Assembly (NCBI RefSeq): GCF_019923725.1
Contig: NZ_JAHXRI010000006.1
Location: 811,696 to 875,695, forward strand
DNA: 64,000 nucleotides
Source: Zwartia hollandica
Lineage (GTDB): Bacteria > Pseudomonadota > Gammaproteobacteria > Burkholderiales > Burkholderiaceae_B
Direction of reading: 5' to 3'
Shown here: piece after piece, positions 23,918-33,413 of the stretch
Numbering within the stretch: the first letter of the stretch is position 1
Layout: the number at the start of each line of letters is the position of its first letter
The notes under the pieces: model-generated
What the model saw: the letters and a program-made list of their open reading frames with translations, nothing else
What the model was told of the DNA's origin: nothing
The model's database searches: none
Translations under genes and position numbers: made by a program

Positions 23918-24883
23918 TCACCTTCCAGCGTCAAGTTTAAACACGCGGAGCGCATTTTTATATGCGACTTGTTCGATAACGTCGAACCGCAAGTAGGGAA
24001 GCAAATTCGTGCGGATTTCGGTGATTGCCTCGCCGTAGTGGGCATCCCAGCCGCAGCAGGTGTCTGATCCGAGCATGATGCGATCTGGAAACTCTTCAAT
24101 TAAGGCTTTCCACTTTGGTCGCAGCCCATTGGCAGAATAAGCGCGACCCGGGCGGTTCACCCGGGCAAGACGGTTATGCAACTCTCCCGTTGCAGACATT
24201 TCACACATGATATTTTTCCGCTGCTTGAACAGATTCGCGAGATCCTCGGGCTGACCGTGCGGTAAGCAGTGTGAAAGTATCGTTGTCGTGTTTGGGAAGT
24301 CTTCTGACAGACGCAAAATATCTTCCGTGAACTCTGCGTTGTGCTGAGTGTGAAGTTGCACGAAACCGCCAAACTCGTTCGCGATTGTGTAAAACTTACG
24401 TATAACAGGGTTGTCGGTCTTGATCTTGCGACGAAATGGCTGCGGACCGCTGTTTTCATTATTTGTGTGTAACTCACCAAACCCCTTTATCGTGCCCTTG
24501 GCGAACATGTCATGTGCATCACGAAAGAGGTCACGGAAATAGACATTTTCAGTTTCGATCAATGCGCTAGCCCCTTGACGGATAAAACTCTCAGCGAACT
24601 CTCTTTGGCCCGCGGCGGGGATATGTCGACCACGCAAGGCGTCGGCGATATCTATACGCAGGTCACCGACCCCACCGCCCCAGCGGATATTGTTTGCAGT
24701 CATTCTCTCGACAACCTCGGCGGTACTTGGTCCGTTACGTGAGTAAGTGTGCATATGGATGTCGGCGATCGGCACAGTTTTTGCCAGCTCGACTGACTTA
24801 GGATCAAGTGTTTGCGCCAAGCCGGTCGCTGCGGCGCAGGTAATGAATACCATCGCGATAGCTCTAAAGAATGACCTGGTCAT
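23918..24883 (-). CDS. exported amidohydrolase-2 family metal hydrolase
   Basis: 321 aa TIM-barrel metal hydrolase with a signal peptide (FFRAIAMVFITCAAATGLAQ), so predicted periplasmic. Metal-site motifs are ADIHMHTYSR (HxH), QLHTQHNAEF, LSHCLPHG and the late GSDTCCGWDAHYGE aspartate. The substrate is unknown; lactone or amide hydrolysis or decarboxylation occur in the family. It is a single gene divergent from the decarboxylase operon. Confidence 0.8.
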   Translation of the reverse strand: MTRSFFRAIAMVFITCAAATGLAQTLDPKSVELAKTVPIADIHMHTYSRNGPSTAEVVERMTANNIRWGGGVGDLRIDIADALRGRHIPAAGQREFAESFIRQGASALIETENVYFRDLFRDAHDMFAKGTIKGFGELHTNNENSGPQPFRRKIKTDNPVIRKFYTIANEFGGFVQLHTQHNAEFTEDILRLSEDFPNTTTILSHCLPHGQPEDLANLFKQRKNIMCEMSATGELHNRLARVNRPGRAYSANGLRPKWKALIEEFPDRIMLGSDTCCGWDAHYGEAITEIRTNLLPYLRFDVIEQVAYKNALRVFKLDAGR

Positions 24884-25003
24884 TTCTGAATCTCATTGAA
24901 TATGGGTGGGGTAAAACGCGTCTGCTCATGTCATTTTTATGAGTGCGCTGTGCGCTGTATGATGAAATATACGATGTTTCATCGTTATCTCACCGCACAC
25001 ATC

Positions 25004-25090
25004 ATGAAAATGACTTGTCCACATTGCCATAAAGTTAATCAACTTCCGATCGATCGGCTAGCAAGCGGTCGCTGCGAAGTGAAGTTGTGA
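25004..25090 (+). pseudogene. truncated thioredoxin-2-like N-terminus (trxC remnant)
   Basis: A 28-codon ORF beginning MKMTCPHCHKVNQLPIDR matches the N-terminal zinc-ribbon of TrxC-type thioredoxins. It breaks off at SGRC, where the second CxxC would continue, and stops soon after. The thioredoxin domain with WCGPC is absent. The next gene starts 11 bp later, so a deletion probably joined this 5' end to the decarboxylase operon. It could also survive as a tiny zinc peptide or leader. Confidence 0.55.
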
Positions 25091-25101
25091 TGTGAGGAAA
25101 A

Positions 25102-26319
25102 ATGGATAAAGAGTTTTTAGTTGACGCTGATGCCCTAAGGCATGCGGTTGAACTCATGGGACAGCCTTATTCGATCAGTGTCCGTTCGGCGATTCCACCA
25201 CAGCTGCCTGAGCGAGGCCTCGGGTCCGTAGAGACCTTGGAGCGCCTCGCACCGAACGTACTGGGCGGCGCGGCACGACTTGGTGAGGTGACTGCGTTCG
25301 CACACAAAGATCCGCCGACGCCTTGGCTCACTTGGGCGACGACCTTATGGAACGCCTCGCTCAACCAAAACTTGCTTCATCCTGAAACTGCACCCGTTGC
25401 GAGGCAGCTAGAAGAAACGGTTCTTCAATGGCTCTGTCCATACTTCGGCATGCGCGGAGGGCATATGACGCCCGGTTCCTCGGCTGCCAATTTGACCGCA
25501 CTGTGGGCTGCGCGAGAATGTGCCGGCGTGAAAGAAGTCATTGCCTCGGAGGCAGCACACCTGTCCATCAAAAAGGCAGCACACATACTTGGGTTAGATT
25601 TTAGAACGGTTCGTGTCGATGCAGCTGGCGCATTATCTCCCGGTGATTTGCCTGCAGATTTGACGCATGCTGCATTGGTATTGACCTCTGGAACGACCAG
25701 TGTGGGCGCCCTGGATCCTCTGGATCTTATTGGTCGCGCAGCCTGGACACATGTTGATGCAGCATGGGGCGGGCCCTTGCGGTTAACCTGTTACGCGTCG
25801 CGTTTGTCGGGCATCGAAAATGCGGACTCAGTTGCCGTGTCATCTCATAAGTGGCTGTTTCAGCCAAAGGAGTCCGCGCTGATCATGTTTCGAGATGCAG
25901 ACAAGGCGGCAGAGTCAATTAGCTTTGGTGGTGGTTACCTGAGTGAGCCTAACGTAGGCTTGCTCGGATCGCACGGAGCCTGTGCGATCCCTTTGTTAGC
26001 GATGCTCTGGAGTTGGGGTAGAGAAGGTGTAGCCCAACGCATTGAACACTGCATGGGTATGGCGGATACGTTGGCGCAACACTTGGCGAACGATCCTCGG
26101 ATCGAATTGTTTGCGCAGCCTAGCACCGCGATCGTCTTGTGGAGGCCTCGCGAACGGTATTCGCTAGATCGTATTCTAAATGACTTGCCAGTTGGTATCG
26201 CATCAACAGTGACGATCGAGAACAGTAAGTGGATCCGTCACACAGCGGCGAACCCTAACGCCGACATCGTGCGTATCGTGCACACATTGAATCAGGTTTT
26301 GGAACGTGCACAGGAATAG
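25102..26319 (+). CDS. PLP-dependent group II amino acid decarboxylase
   Basis: 405 aa fold-type I PLP enzyme of the aromatic/glutamate decarboxylase superfamily. The PLP lysine is in SSHKWLFQPK. The cofactor Asp is in WTHVDAAWGG and the phosphate-binding part is in GHMTPGSSAANLTAL. It is shorter than typical 470-residue members because the C-terminal small domain is reduced. The first of five close-set plus-strand genes, ending in an Emr-type efflux pump, it may make an amine that the pump exports. GAGG lies 4-5 bases ahead of the ATG. The substrate cannot be named from sequence. Confidence 0.85.
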   Translation: MDKEFLVDADALRHAVELMGQPYSISVRSAIPPQLPERGLGSVETLERLAPNVLGGAARLGEVTAFAHKDPPTPWLTWATTLWNASLNQNLLHPETAPVARQLEETVLQWLCPYFGMRGGHMTPGSSAANLTALWAARECAGVKEVIASEAAHLSIKKAAHILGLDFRTVRVDAAGALSPGDLPADLTHAALVLTSGTTSVGALDPLDLIGRAAWTHVDAAWGGPLRLTCYASRLSGIENADSVAVSSHKWLFQPKESALIMFRDADKAAESISFGGGYLSEPNVGLLGSHGACAIPLLAMLWSWGREGVAQRIEHCMGMADTLAQHLANDPRIELFAQPSTAIVLWRPRERYSLDRILNDLPVGIASTVTIENSKWIRHTAANPNADIVRIVHTLNQVLERAQE

Positions 26320-26330
26320 CGGAGCAGGAT

Positions 26331-27011
26331 GTGACGAGTAATAAGCCAACGATTGTTTTAGCACCAGGATTCATGACGGACCATGATTTATGGCGTGATG
26401 TGGTGCCGCACTTTTCCAACTACAACGTTGTTTACGCCGACTTCCGCGAAGGGGCAACCTTGCAAGAGCTGGCGGCGAGTAATTTGTCGCGCTGTCCGGA
26501 ACGCTTCGTTTTGATGGGGTTTTCGTTGGGCGGCTACATCGCACGGCACATGCTGTATTTGGCACCTGAACGCGTTCAAGCCCTCATTTTGGTCGGCACC
26601 TCTACGAGACCCAGTGGGCCGTCGATATCCGGCCCAACCACAAACAAGATGTTTCGTGGGATGAGTCGTGCAGCGTTGGTGCGTGCCGTTCATACGAGTC
26701 GCACCGCAGACGAAGATTTGATCGAGCGGATGAAAGATATGGGCACCCGACTGGGGGCTGAGGTGTTTGCGCGCCTCTCTGCCTTGGATCGAAAATCGGA
26801 TCTTGAGGCGATGCGCGATATCAAATGTCCTGTGCTGGTCATCACGGCAGACCAGGATCGACTAAGATCGCTAGAGGAGTCTAAAGAAATGGCGGAGGCG
26901 GCGCAGGCAACATTAATTGTGCTTCAGCGCTGTGGGCATATGATGCCAATGGAGGAGCCTGACCAATTAGCTTTGCTGGTACGCAATTGGCTAACGAAAA
27001 ATAATATGTGA
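26331..27011 (+). CDS. alpha/beta hydrolase
   Basis: 226 aa serine hydrolase starting at GTG, 11 bp after the decarboxylase. The nucleophile elbow is LMGFSLGGYIARHM, the acid is in VITADQDRLRS and the catalytic His in CGHMMPMEEP. Substrate unknown; esterase, thioesterase or lactonase are possible. Its place between the decarboxylase and an efflux pump suggests it processes the same metabolite. Confidence 0.85.
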   Translation: MTSNKPTIVLAPGFMTDHDLWRDVVPHFSNYNVVYADFREGATLQELAASNLSRCPERFVLMGFSLGGYIARHMLYLAPERVQALILVGTSTRPSGPSISGPTTNKMFRGMSRAALVRAVHTSRTADEDLIERMKDMGTRLGAEVFARLSALDRKSDLEAMRDIKCPVLVITADQDRLRSLEESKEMAEAAQATLIVLQRCGHMMPMEEPDQLALLVRNWLTKNNM

Positions 27012-27030
27012 TGAACACTAGGCCTAACAA

Positions 27031-28503
27031 ATGATACGACAGCAGGTCAGTCACCCGATCACGGTTAGATCGTTGTGTTCTTCTGCCTGTTTGATTGCAG
27101 TCTTGCTTTTGACTGCTTGTGCACCGCTTCCTCCTGCTTCGACGCGGCTAATTGAAAAACTACCCTCTGAATTTGCGACGAGTTCGACCTTCACGGCTGC
27201 CGTGGTGCAATGGCCAACGATGAACTGGTGGAACAGTTATCAGGATGCTCAGCTTGATCAACTCATTGAAGAAGGCTTAAGAGGCTCCCCCAACTTGGCG
27301 ATCGCACAGGCTCGGTTGAATCGGGCCCAAGCCTACACGCAGGTGGCAGGTGCTCCGCTACAACCTCAAATCAGTGCGACCGCTGCAGCAGGTGTTCAAC
27401 GCTTAAGCTATAACTACCTCACGCCCGATACGACGGTGTTGCGCGGCTGGAACCAAGTGGCGCAGACTACTCTAAGTATGAATTGGGAGATAGATTTTTG
27501 GGGGAAGTACCGCTCCGCCTTGGCAGCAGCGACCTCCGAACTTCAGGCGAGTGAAGCGGAGCAAGCCCAAGCGGTGCTGGTCTTGACGACTGCTTTGACA
27601 GCATCCTATGCCGAGCTTGCTCGCTTATTCGCCCAACAGACAACGAGCCAGCGTGCCGTCGAGATTCGGACCCAGACATCGACCTTATTCAAAGAGCGCT
27701 TTAATCACGGCCTTGAAACATTGGCTAGCGTGCGAGAGGCGGATTCGAAGCGTGCGCAGGCTAAAACGGAACTATTGCTTATTGCAGAACAAATTGATTT
27801 ACAGCGTAACCGTATCGCTGCTCTGCTGGGAGCGGGACCCGATCGCGGCCGATTGATTAGCGCACCCAAAGCCGCGCCTTCGATGAAAAGCGGACTGCCA
27901 GAAAATCTGACGATGGATCTACTGGGTCGACGTCCAGATATCGTTGCGGCGCGTCTGCAGACACAAGCATTTTCTTCGCGTATCGATCAACGGCAGGCAG
28001 ATTTCTATCCAAACATCAACTTAGTCGCATTCATTGGTGTGCAGTCTCTTGGCTTAGATCGGCTGTCTCAAGGTGGATCTCAATTCGGCGCTGCAGGACC
28101 CGCGATTTCACTCCCAATTTTTACTGGCGGGCGTCTACAAGGCGAACTCCGAGCGGCGCAGGCTACCTATGATGAATCTGTGGCTATTTACAATCGCACC
28201 TTGACCGCCGCGCTCCAAGAGGTGGCGGATGCAATCACCAGCATCAAGGCCTTGACGGGACAGCTTGAGCAAGCCGAACTTGGGTTGGTCGCCGCCCGCG
28301 AGGCATTCACGATGATCGCTGGTCGCTACCGTGGTGGACTCGCAAACTATATCGAGGTGCTGATTGCTGAAGACATTATGCTTACGAGTCTACGATCGGT
28401 GACTGAGTTGCGCGCCCGAAGGCTTTTGTTGGATGTCCTATTAATCAGAGCGCTTGGTGGAGGGTATCAACAAAAGTCCCAACCTCCAATTGCGAACAAA
28501 TAA
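27031..28503 (+). CDS. outer-membrane efflux lipoprotein (NodT/OprM type)
   Basis: 490 aa TolC-like channel. The lipoprotein signal ends at LLLTACAPL with lipidated Cys about residue 30. The NodT family start motif WWNSYQDAQLDQLIEEGL follows, with two OEP coiled-coil repeats of helices (about 75-270 and 290-480). It is the outer-membrane part of the tripartite pump made with the next two genes, 19 bp after the hydrolase gene. Confidence 0.9.
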   Translation: MIRQQVSHPITVRSLCSSACLIAVLLLTACAPLPPASTRLIEKLPSEFATSSTFTAAVVQWPTMNWWNSYQDAQLDQLIEEGLRGSPNLAIAQARLNRAQAYTQVAGAPLQPQISATAAAGVQRLSYNYLTPDTTVLRGWNQVAQTTLSMNWEIDFWGKYRSALAAATSELQASEAEQAQAVLVLTTALTASYAELARLFAQQTTSQRAVEIRTQTSTLFKERFNHGLETLASVREADSKRAQAKTELLLIAEQIDLQRNRIAALLGAGPDRGRLISAPKAAPSMKSGLPENLTMDLLGRRPDIVAARLQTQAFSSRIDQRQADFYPNINLVAFIGVQSLGLDRLSQGGSQFGAAGPAISLPIFTGGRLQGELRAAQATYDESVAIYNRTLTAALQEVADAITSIKALTGQLEQAELGLVAAREAFTMIAGRYRGGLANYIEVLIAEDIMLTSLRSVTELRARRLLLDVLLIRALGGGYQQKSQPPIANK

Positions 28504-28507
28504 AAGA

Positions 28508-29653
28508 ATGACAATGACGAGCTCCACGACAGAGATGGGCCCGCAGGCCGAGAACAACAGAGCAAAGCGTAAGGTCTGGTTCCTACGCCTAGCGGCGGCA
28601 GTCCTGATTGCTGGCGTAAGTTGGCTCGTGTATTGGTTGTTCTACTCCTCGCAGTTTGTGGTGACTGATAATGCCTACACGGCGGTTGAACTGTCTCAAG
28701 TGACGACAGCAGTCGAGGGCACGATTAAGGAGGTCAGGGTACATGACACGCAACGCGTTAAGGCGGGAGATATTCTTGCGCTGATTGACGATGCGGATAC
28801 ATCACTGGCAGTCAAACAAGCCCAGTCAGATCTCGAGCTCGCCCTACGTCGAGTCGAAGGATATTTTGTGCGTGACGAGTTGCTCGCTGCCAAAGTCCTT
28901 GCTCGCGAGGCAGAGATGCGGGGTGCCAAGGCGCAGGTGGACTCGGCCTCGACAGCCAAGCTGCGGACAGCTGTTGACTTTGCTCGGCGCAAGGCGCTCG
29001 AAAAAACTGGTTCGGTGTCCGGTGAGGAGCTGACGCGTGCCGAGAGCGCCGCGATCGCAGCACAAGCTGAGCTTGCGTTAGCGCAAGCCAATCTGACATT
29101 GTCTGAGGCAAATCTCGCCTCTGCAAAAGCGGAAAGAAATATGAACATTACGTTGATTGCCGGAACCACCGTCTCCACGCACCCGGAGGTGATGCTTGCT
29201 CGCGCCAAGCTCGAGCAAACACAGATCAATCATCGTCGTACGGAGATACGGGCTTCAGTTACTGGAGTCGTGTCTAAATTACAGATCCAAGTTGGCCAAC
29301 GTGTGCACAGCGGTCAGTCGATGCTAGTGATTGTTCCAGTAGACGACATGCACGTTAACGCCAATTTCAAAGAAGTACAGCTATCCAAAATCCAAGTTGG
29401 CCAGGCTGTCGAGGTGACTTCAGATCTGTATGGGTCACGGGTTGTTTTTAAAGGACGTGTGGAGGGGTTTGCTGCAGGCACGGGTTCTGCCTTCGCCATT
29501 ATTCCTGCACAGAATGCAACGGGCAATTGGATTAAGGTTGTACAACGCGTCCCCGTGCGTATAAAGCTGGATTCGACCGAACTGAAAGCTCACCCCTTAA
29601 CGGTGGGATTATCAATGACGGTGCGTATCAATATTGATGCTAACGACAAATAG
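28508..29653 (+). CDS. membrane fusion protein, HlyD/EmrA family
   Basis: Periplasmic adaptor of the pump. One N-terminal membrane helix (LAAAVLIAGVSWLVYWLFY) is followed by the lipoyl half VVTDNAYTAVELSQVTTAV. A long coiled-coil (about 95-200) rich in Ala, Glu and Lys comes next, then the second lipoyl half RASVTGVVSKLQIQVGQRV and a C-terminal barrel. I use ATG 28508, 4 bp after the previous stop; the open frame upstream overlaps the channel gene. Confidence 0.92.
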   Translation: MTMTSSTTEMGPQAENNRAKRKVWFLRLAAAVLIAGVSWLVYWLFYSSQFVVTDNAYTAVELSQVTTAVEGTIKEVRVHDTQRVKAGDILALIDDADTSLAVKQAQSDLELALRRVEGYFVRDELLAAKVLAREAEMRGAKAQVDSASTAKLRTAVDFARRKALEKTGSVSGEELTRAESAAIAAQAELALAQANLTLSEANLASAKAERNMNITLIAGTTVSTHPEVMLARAKLEQTQINHRRTEIRASVTGVVSKLQIQVGQRVHSGQSMLVIVPVDDMHVNANFKEVQLSKIQVGQAVEVTSDLYGSRVVFKGRVEGFAAGTGSAFAIIPAQNATGNWIKVVQRVPVRIKLDSTELKAHPLTVGLSMTVRINIDANDK

Positions 29654-29668
29654 TCGATTGGTAGACTA

Positions 29669-31231
29669 ATGAACCAGAGCAACGTCGCACCTTTAAGTGG
29701 GTATCGCCTGTGGGCTGCGGCGGTGGTGATCGCTGGCGCGAATTTCATGGTGGTCTTGGATATGACCATCGCCAATGTATCGATCCCCAATATCGCTGGC
29801 AGCCTAGGTGCAACAACGACACAAGGTACTTGGGTGATTACGTCGTATGCCGTCGCCGAAGCGATCGTTTTACCTTTGACCGGCTGGTTAAGCGCGCGGT
29901 TTGGTTTGGTTCGCACATTTATCTCTGCAACGGGTTTATTCGTACTGTTTTCAATTTTTTGTGGTCTAGCGACCTCCTTATCGATGCTGGTCACCGCTCG
30001 GGTGTTGCAGGGTCTTGCTGGTGGCCCCTTGATGCCGCTGTCTCAAACCTTGCTGTTACGCATATTTCCTAAAGAACAAGCTGGAATGGCGATCACGTTA
30101 TGGTCTATGACAACACTGCTTGCGCCGATCACTGGGCCTGTTCTTGGTGGCTGGATTTGTGAGAACTGGTCTTGGCCGTGGATATTCTTTATCAATATTC
30201 CTCTCGGCGTTGTGGTTGTTTATTTCTCTATTAAGCTATTAGCACGTTACGAACTCCCGATTAGACGACTCCCCATTGATGTCGTCGGTCTTGTGCTATT
30301 GATTATCTGGGTGACTGCTTTGCAGGTCATGCTAGACACGGGCAAGGAAAACGACTGGTTCGCTTCGACCACAATTACTTTGCTCGCAATCGTATCGCTC
30401 ATTGGCTTTGCAGCCTTCTTAATTTGGGAACTGAACATTGATCATCCAATCGTCGACCTGAAAGTGTTTCGACACAAGGCGTTTTGGGTTGCGGTGTTGG
30501 TGATGAGCATTGGATACGCATCATTCATGACCCTCAATGTGCTGACACCGCTGTGGCTCCAATTGAATATGGATTACACCGCAAGTCAGGCGGGCAGAAC
30601 GATAGGGTGGACCGGACTGTTTTCGCTTTGTATGGCTCCCTTCGTGGCAAGACTCGCGGTTAAGGTAGATCGCAGAAAGTTAATTAGCGGCGGGTTGCTT
30701 TGGCTATCGGGTGTAACGGCATTGCGGTGCCTGGGCAGTACCGAATTAACCTACTGGGATATCGCATTTCCGCTGATGATAATGGGGCTTGGCATGCCCT
30801 TCTTTTTTATATCGGTGTCTGGTATGGCTTTAGCCAGTGTGAACACAGATGAGACGGCATCCGCGGCGGGACTGCTGAATTTTTCAAGAACGCTATTGGC
30901 GGCGTTTGCGATTTCAGTGATGACCACAAATTGGGAAAGCTATACCGCCACCGTTTATGCTGATCTCGTGGGGTCGATTGACGCCGGTGGTGACCTATTC
31001 AAGGCATTGTCTCAGAGCGGTGTGGAGAGCAATAAAATCTATTCAATGATGGATCGATTATTGAGCGCTCAAAGTTTGATGATCGCGACAAACGCGATCA
31101 TGGCGATAGTCGCCTTGGCCTTCTTGTTAGGCGCAATCGCCATCTGGTTTGCACCACGACCACGCGCCTGGTCTGCGGAGACTACAGGTAGTAATTCAGG
31201 CGCGACGGCGCAAAAGAGCACGGCAACTTAG
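29669..31231 (+). CDS. DHA2 family MFS drug/metabolite exporter (EmrB-like)
   Basis: 520 aa inner-membrane proton antiporter with 14 predicted helices. EmrB marks are FMVVLDMTIANVSIPNIAG in helix 1, the antiporter motif C region MTTLLAPITGPVLGGWI and WSWPWIFFINIPLG. Together with the two genes before it, it makes a complete Emr-type tripartite pump. It is the last gene of the operon, and its end is convergent with a DUF1330 gene 8 bp away. Confidence 0.92.
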   Translation: MNQSNVAPLSGYRLWAAAVVIAGANFMVVLDMTIANVSIPNIAGSLGATTTQGTWVITSYAVAEAIVLPLTGWLSARFGLVRTFISATGLFVLFSIFCGLATSLSMLVTARVLQGLAGGPLMPLSQTLLLRIFPKEQAGMAITLWSMTTLLAPITGPVLGGWICENWSWPWIFFINIPLGVVVVYFSIKLLARYELPIRRLPIDVVGLVLLIIWVTALQVMLDTGKENDWFASTTITLLAIVSLIGFAAFLIWELNIDHPIVDLKVFRHKAFWVAVLVMSIGYASFMTLNVLTPLWLQLNMDYTASQAGRTIGWTGLFSLCMAPFVARLAVKVDRRKLISGGLLWLSGVTALRCLGSTELTYWDIAFPLMIMGLGMPFFFISVSGMALASVNTDETASAAGLLNFSRTLLAAFAISVMTTNWESYTATVYADLVGSIDAGGDLFKALSQSGVESNKIYSMMDRLLSAQSLMIATNAIMAIVALAFLLGAIAIWFAPRPRAWSAETTGSNSGATAQKSTAT

Positions 31232-31239
31232 GTTCTTCG

Positions 31240-31530
31240 TCAAAGCCCGTCAACTAGAACGATTTGACCGACAGAGTTGTTGGTGCGGTGAGGCAATACT
31301 GCCTGGTATTCAGCGCTGTCGTACCAAGTATCGAGCGCTTGCCTGCTTGGAAATTCAACGATCACATGTCTGTCACGCAACGCCTCACCTTCTCGCTGAG
31401 TGCTTGCACCACCGCGTACAAGATACTTGCCACCATACATTTCAATCGTTGCAGGAACGGCCTGCGAATATTTCTTGTATCCCTCAGGATTTGTGATGGT
31501 GATATGGCCCATCAAATACGCTTTTGCCAC
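31240..31530 (-). CDS. DUF1330 family protein
   Basis: 96 aa ferredoxin-like-fold protein of the DUF1330/EthD-like group. The motif set is AYLMGHITITNPEGYKKY, GGKYLVRGG, HVIVEFPSRQALDTWYDS and EYQAVLPHR. It lies 27 bp downstream of the TRAP large permease, in the same direction, so it may be the last gene of the catabolic operon. Function is not established for the family. Confidence 0.88.
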   Translation of the reverse strand: MAKAYLMGHITITNPEGYKKYSQAVPATIEMYGGKYLVRGGASTQREGEALRDRHVIVEFPSRQALDTWYDSAEYQAVLPHRTNNSVGQIVLVDGL

Positions 31531-31557
31531 GCAGGCCTCCTAAAGATGACACACAGT

Positions 31558-32853
31558 CTATCGAACAGCAATGAGAGTAATGCTCGGGAAAGCGATAAGG
31601 AGTGCAACAACCAACAGTTCCATAAAGAAAAAAGGCGTGATGCCTTTAAAGATTTCTCGAATCGTTAGAACAGGATTGGTGGTCGCTACGACAAAGACAT
31701 TCAGTCCGACGGGCGGGGTAATGTTGCCGATCTCTGTCATTTTCACGACCAGAATGCCAAACAAAATAGGGTCGATCCCCGCCTGTTTGACGATGGGGAA
31801 AATAACCGGCATGGTTAGTAGCACCATTGACGCCGCATCAACAAAACACCCCAAAACTAGAAAAGGAATTAACAGGCAGATGAGCAAGACCGTAGGGTTT
31901 AGATTTAAGCTTGCGACCCAAACAGAGAGGCTCTGAGGTATTTGTGTGGTGGCCAGAGCTGCGCTAAATACTCCCGCGCCTATGATCAGAAAGAATATTG
32001 CCGCGGTACTTGAACCGGAGGTCCGAAGCCCTTCTTTAATTTCTTTCCAACTTGTTCCGCGTGAAATCGCGATTAACAGCGCCGCGAGTGCGCCAAACCC
32101 GGCCGCCTCGGTGGCAGTGGCGATACCCGTGTAGAGCGTCCCCATCACGATGCCGAACAGTAGAAGAATCTCCCACGACATGAAGGTTGCGCGCAGGCGC
32201 TCTTTAAATCCAGTGCGCGGGTGTACTGTGATGCTGCGCATTTTGGGATCACGCTTAACCATCAGGTAAATACCAAGACCGTAGATCAGTACCGTCAAAA
32301 TGCCAGGAATAATCCCTGCCATAAACAATTCAGGTATGGGTGTCTCGGTTGCGATGGAGTAAAGCACCATAATGGTGGAAGGAGGGATCAACACCCCCAA
32401 GGTGCCACCTGTTGCCACACAGGCACCCGCAAGCGACTTTGAATAGCCGGCTTTTAAGAGTTCCGGAATGGCCACTCTTGAAATCGTCGCGGCGGTCGCG
32501 ATGGAAGACCCTGAGACCGTTGCAAAGGCTGCGCACGCCACGATTGCAGAGATCGCTAGACCGCCTGGAATATGCCCCAGCCAAACGGTTGCTGCGCGAA
32601 AACCCTTCTCGGAAATCCCAGCTGAAAATGCCATGTGTCCCATAAACAGAAACAGTGGGATCACAATAAACGCAAACTCTGCCGATACTGAATAGGGCAG
32701 CGTCCCCAGCAAATAGTCCGCTGCGCCCCATCCTTGAACCGCCAAAATGCCAATGAGTCCACAGGCAAGTAAAGACATCGCAATCGGCAAACCTAGTGCC
32801 AACAAAACGAATAGCCCACTCACTAACCAAAATCCGTGTTCTGCTGGGCTCAT
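31558..32853 (-). CDS. dctM: TRAP transporter large permease (DctM type)
   Basis: 431 aa with 12-13 membrane helices; the sodium-coupled transport subunit. The DctM pattern includes IPLFLFMGHMAFSAGI, GASVATGGTLGVLIPPS-type segment (CVATGGTLGVLIPPSTIMV) and EIGNITPPVGLNVFV near the C-terminus. Its ATG overlaps the dctQ stop as ATGA. The transported solute is unknown but is probably the substrate of the upstream amidase, BKACE and ligase genes. Confidence 0.93.
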   Translation of the reverse strand: MSPAEHGFWLVSGLFVLLALGLPIAMSLLACGLIGILAVQGWGAADYLLGTLPYSVSAEFAFIVIPLFLFMGHMAFSAGISEKGFRAATVWLGHIPGGLAISAIVACAAFATVSGSSIATAATISRVAIPELLKAGYSKSLAGACVATGGTLGVLIPPSTIMVLYSIATETPIPELFMAGIIPGILTVLIYGLGIYLMVKRDPKMRSITVHPRTGFKERLRATFMSWEILLLFGIVMGTLYTGIATATEAAGFGALAALLIAISRGTSWKEIKEGLRTSGSSTAAIFFLIIGAGVFSAALATTQIPQSLSVWVASLNLNPTVLLICLLIPFLVLGCFVDAASMVLLTMPVIFPIVKQAGIDPILFGILVVKMTEIGNITPPVGLNVFVVATTNPVLTIREIFKGITPFFFMELLVVALLIAFPSITLIAVR

Positions 32854-33413
32854 AATGTTTGCTGCCTGACGGTTTGTGCAAGTTCGATCGCTTGGTCTGG
32901 AGCGAAAGGATGTTTTCCATTTAGCAACAGATCAAGGCCAGATACTACGCTTTGGAAGGTCAGCACGGTAAGACCCATGGCGATCATGAAACGATGCGGC
33001 CACAACGAAATTTCAACCAAACCAATTGAGACCTCGTCGCGGTTAAACGAAAATATTGCAGCACGCCATGTAAACCAGCAAAGCAAACCCAAGACTACTA
33101 TTTGTAACAACAACAAAATGCCACTGATGAATAAATTGACTTTCATCGGCATTAAGTCTGTAACGATCGAGACACGAAAGTTCTCTCGTTCGCTTTGCGT
33201 AGACGGCAAGCCAAAATAAATCATTGCAAGCAGCAACAGAGTGCATAGCTCAAGCACCCCCCAGACTGCGATTCCTGCAGTGCCCCGCAGGAAAGCATCA
33301 AGTACTACCCCGAGCATCATGACGATTGTGAGCAAACCGGTCACGCTAGCCATGGCTAGCGTGACCGACCGAGAGGTCGTAATTAACTTCTGACAGGCGT
33401 TTCTTAGAGTCAT
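32850..33413 (-). CDS. dctQ: TRAP transporter small permease (DctQ type)
   Basis: 187 aa with four predicted helices. It has the family-like AVWGVLELCTLLLLAMIYF segment and a C-terminal helix before LLNGKHPFA. It overlaps dctP at its start and dctM at its end by 4 bases each, so the three subunits are co-translated. Confidence 0.9.
   Translation of the reverse strand: MTLRNACQKLITTSRSVTLAMASVTGLLTIVMMLGVVLDAFLRGTAGIAVWGVLELCTLLLLAMIYFGLPSTQSERENFRVSIVTDLMPMKVNLFISGILLLLQIVVLGLLCWFTWRAAIFSFNRDEVSIGLVEISLWPHRFMIAMGLTVLTFQSVVSGLDLLLNGKHPFAPDQAIELAQTVRQQTL

Noticed and set aside
24896-25003. Longer start for the trxC remnant
   Set aside because: The upstream part of the open frame has no zinc-ribbon likeness, and the family N-terminus begins at the ATG at 25004.
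28696-29229. 177-codon minus-strand frame opposite the HlyD-family gene
   Set aside because: A mirror of the Ala-rich coiled coil on the other strand; no start site or domain.
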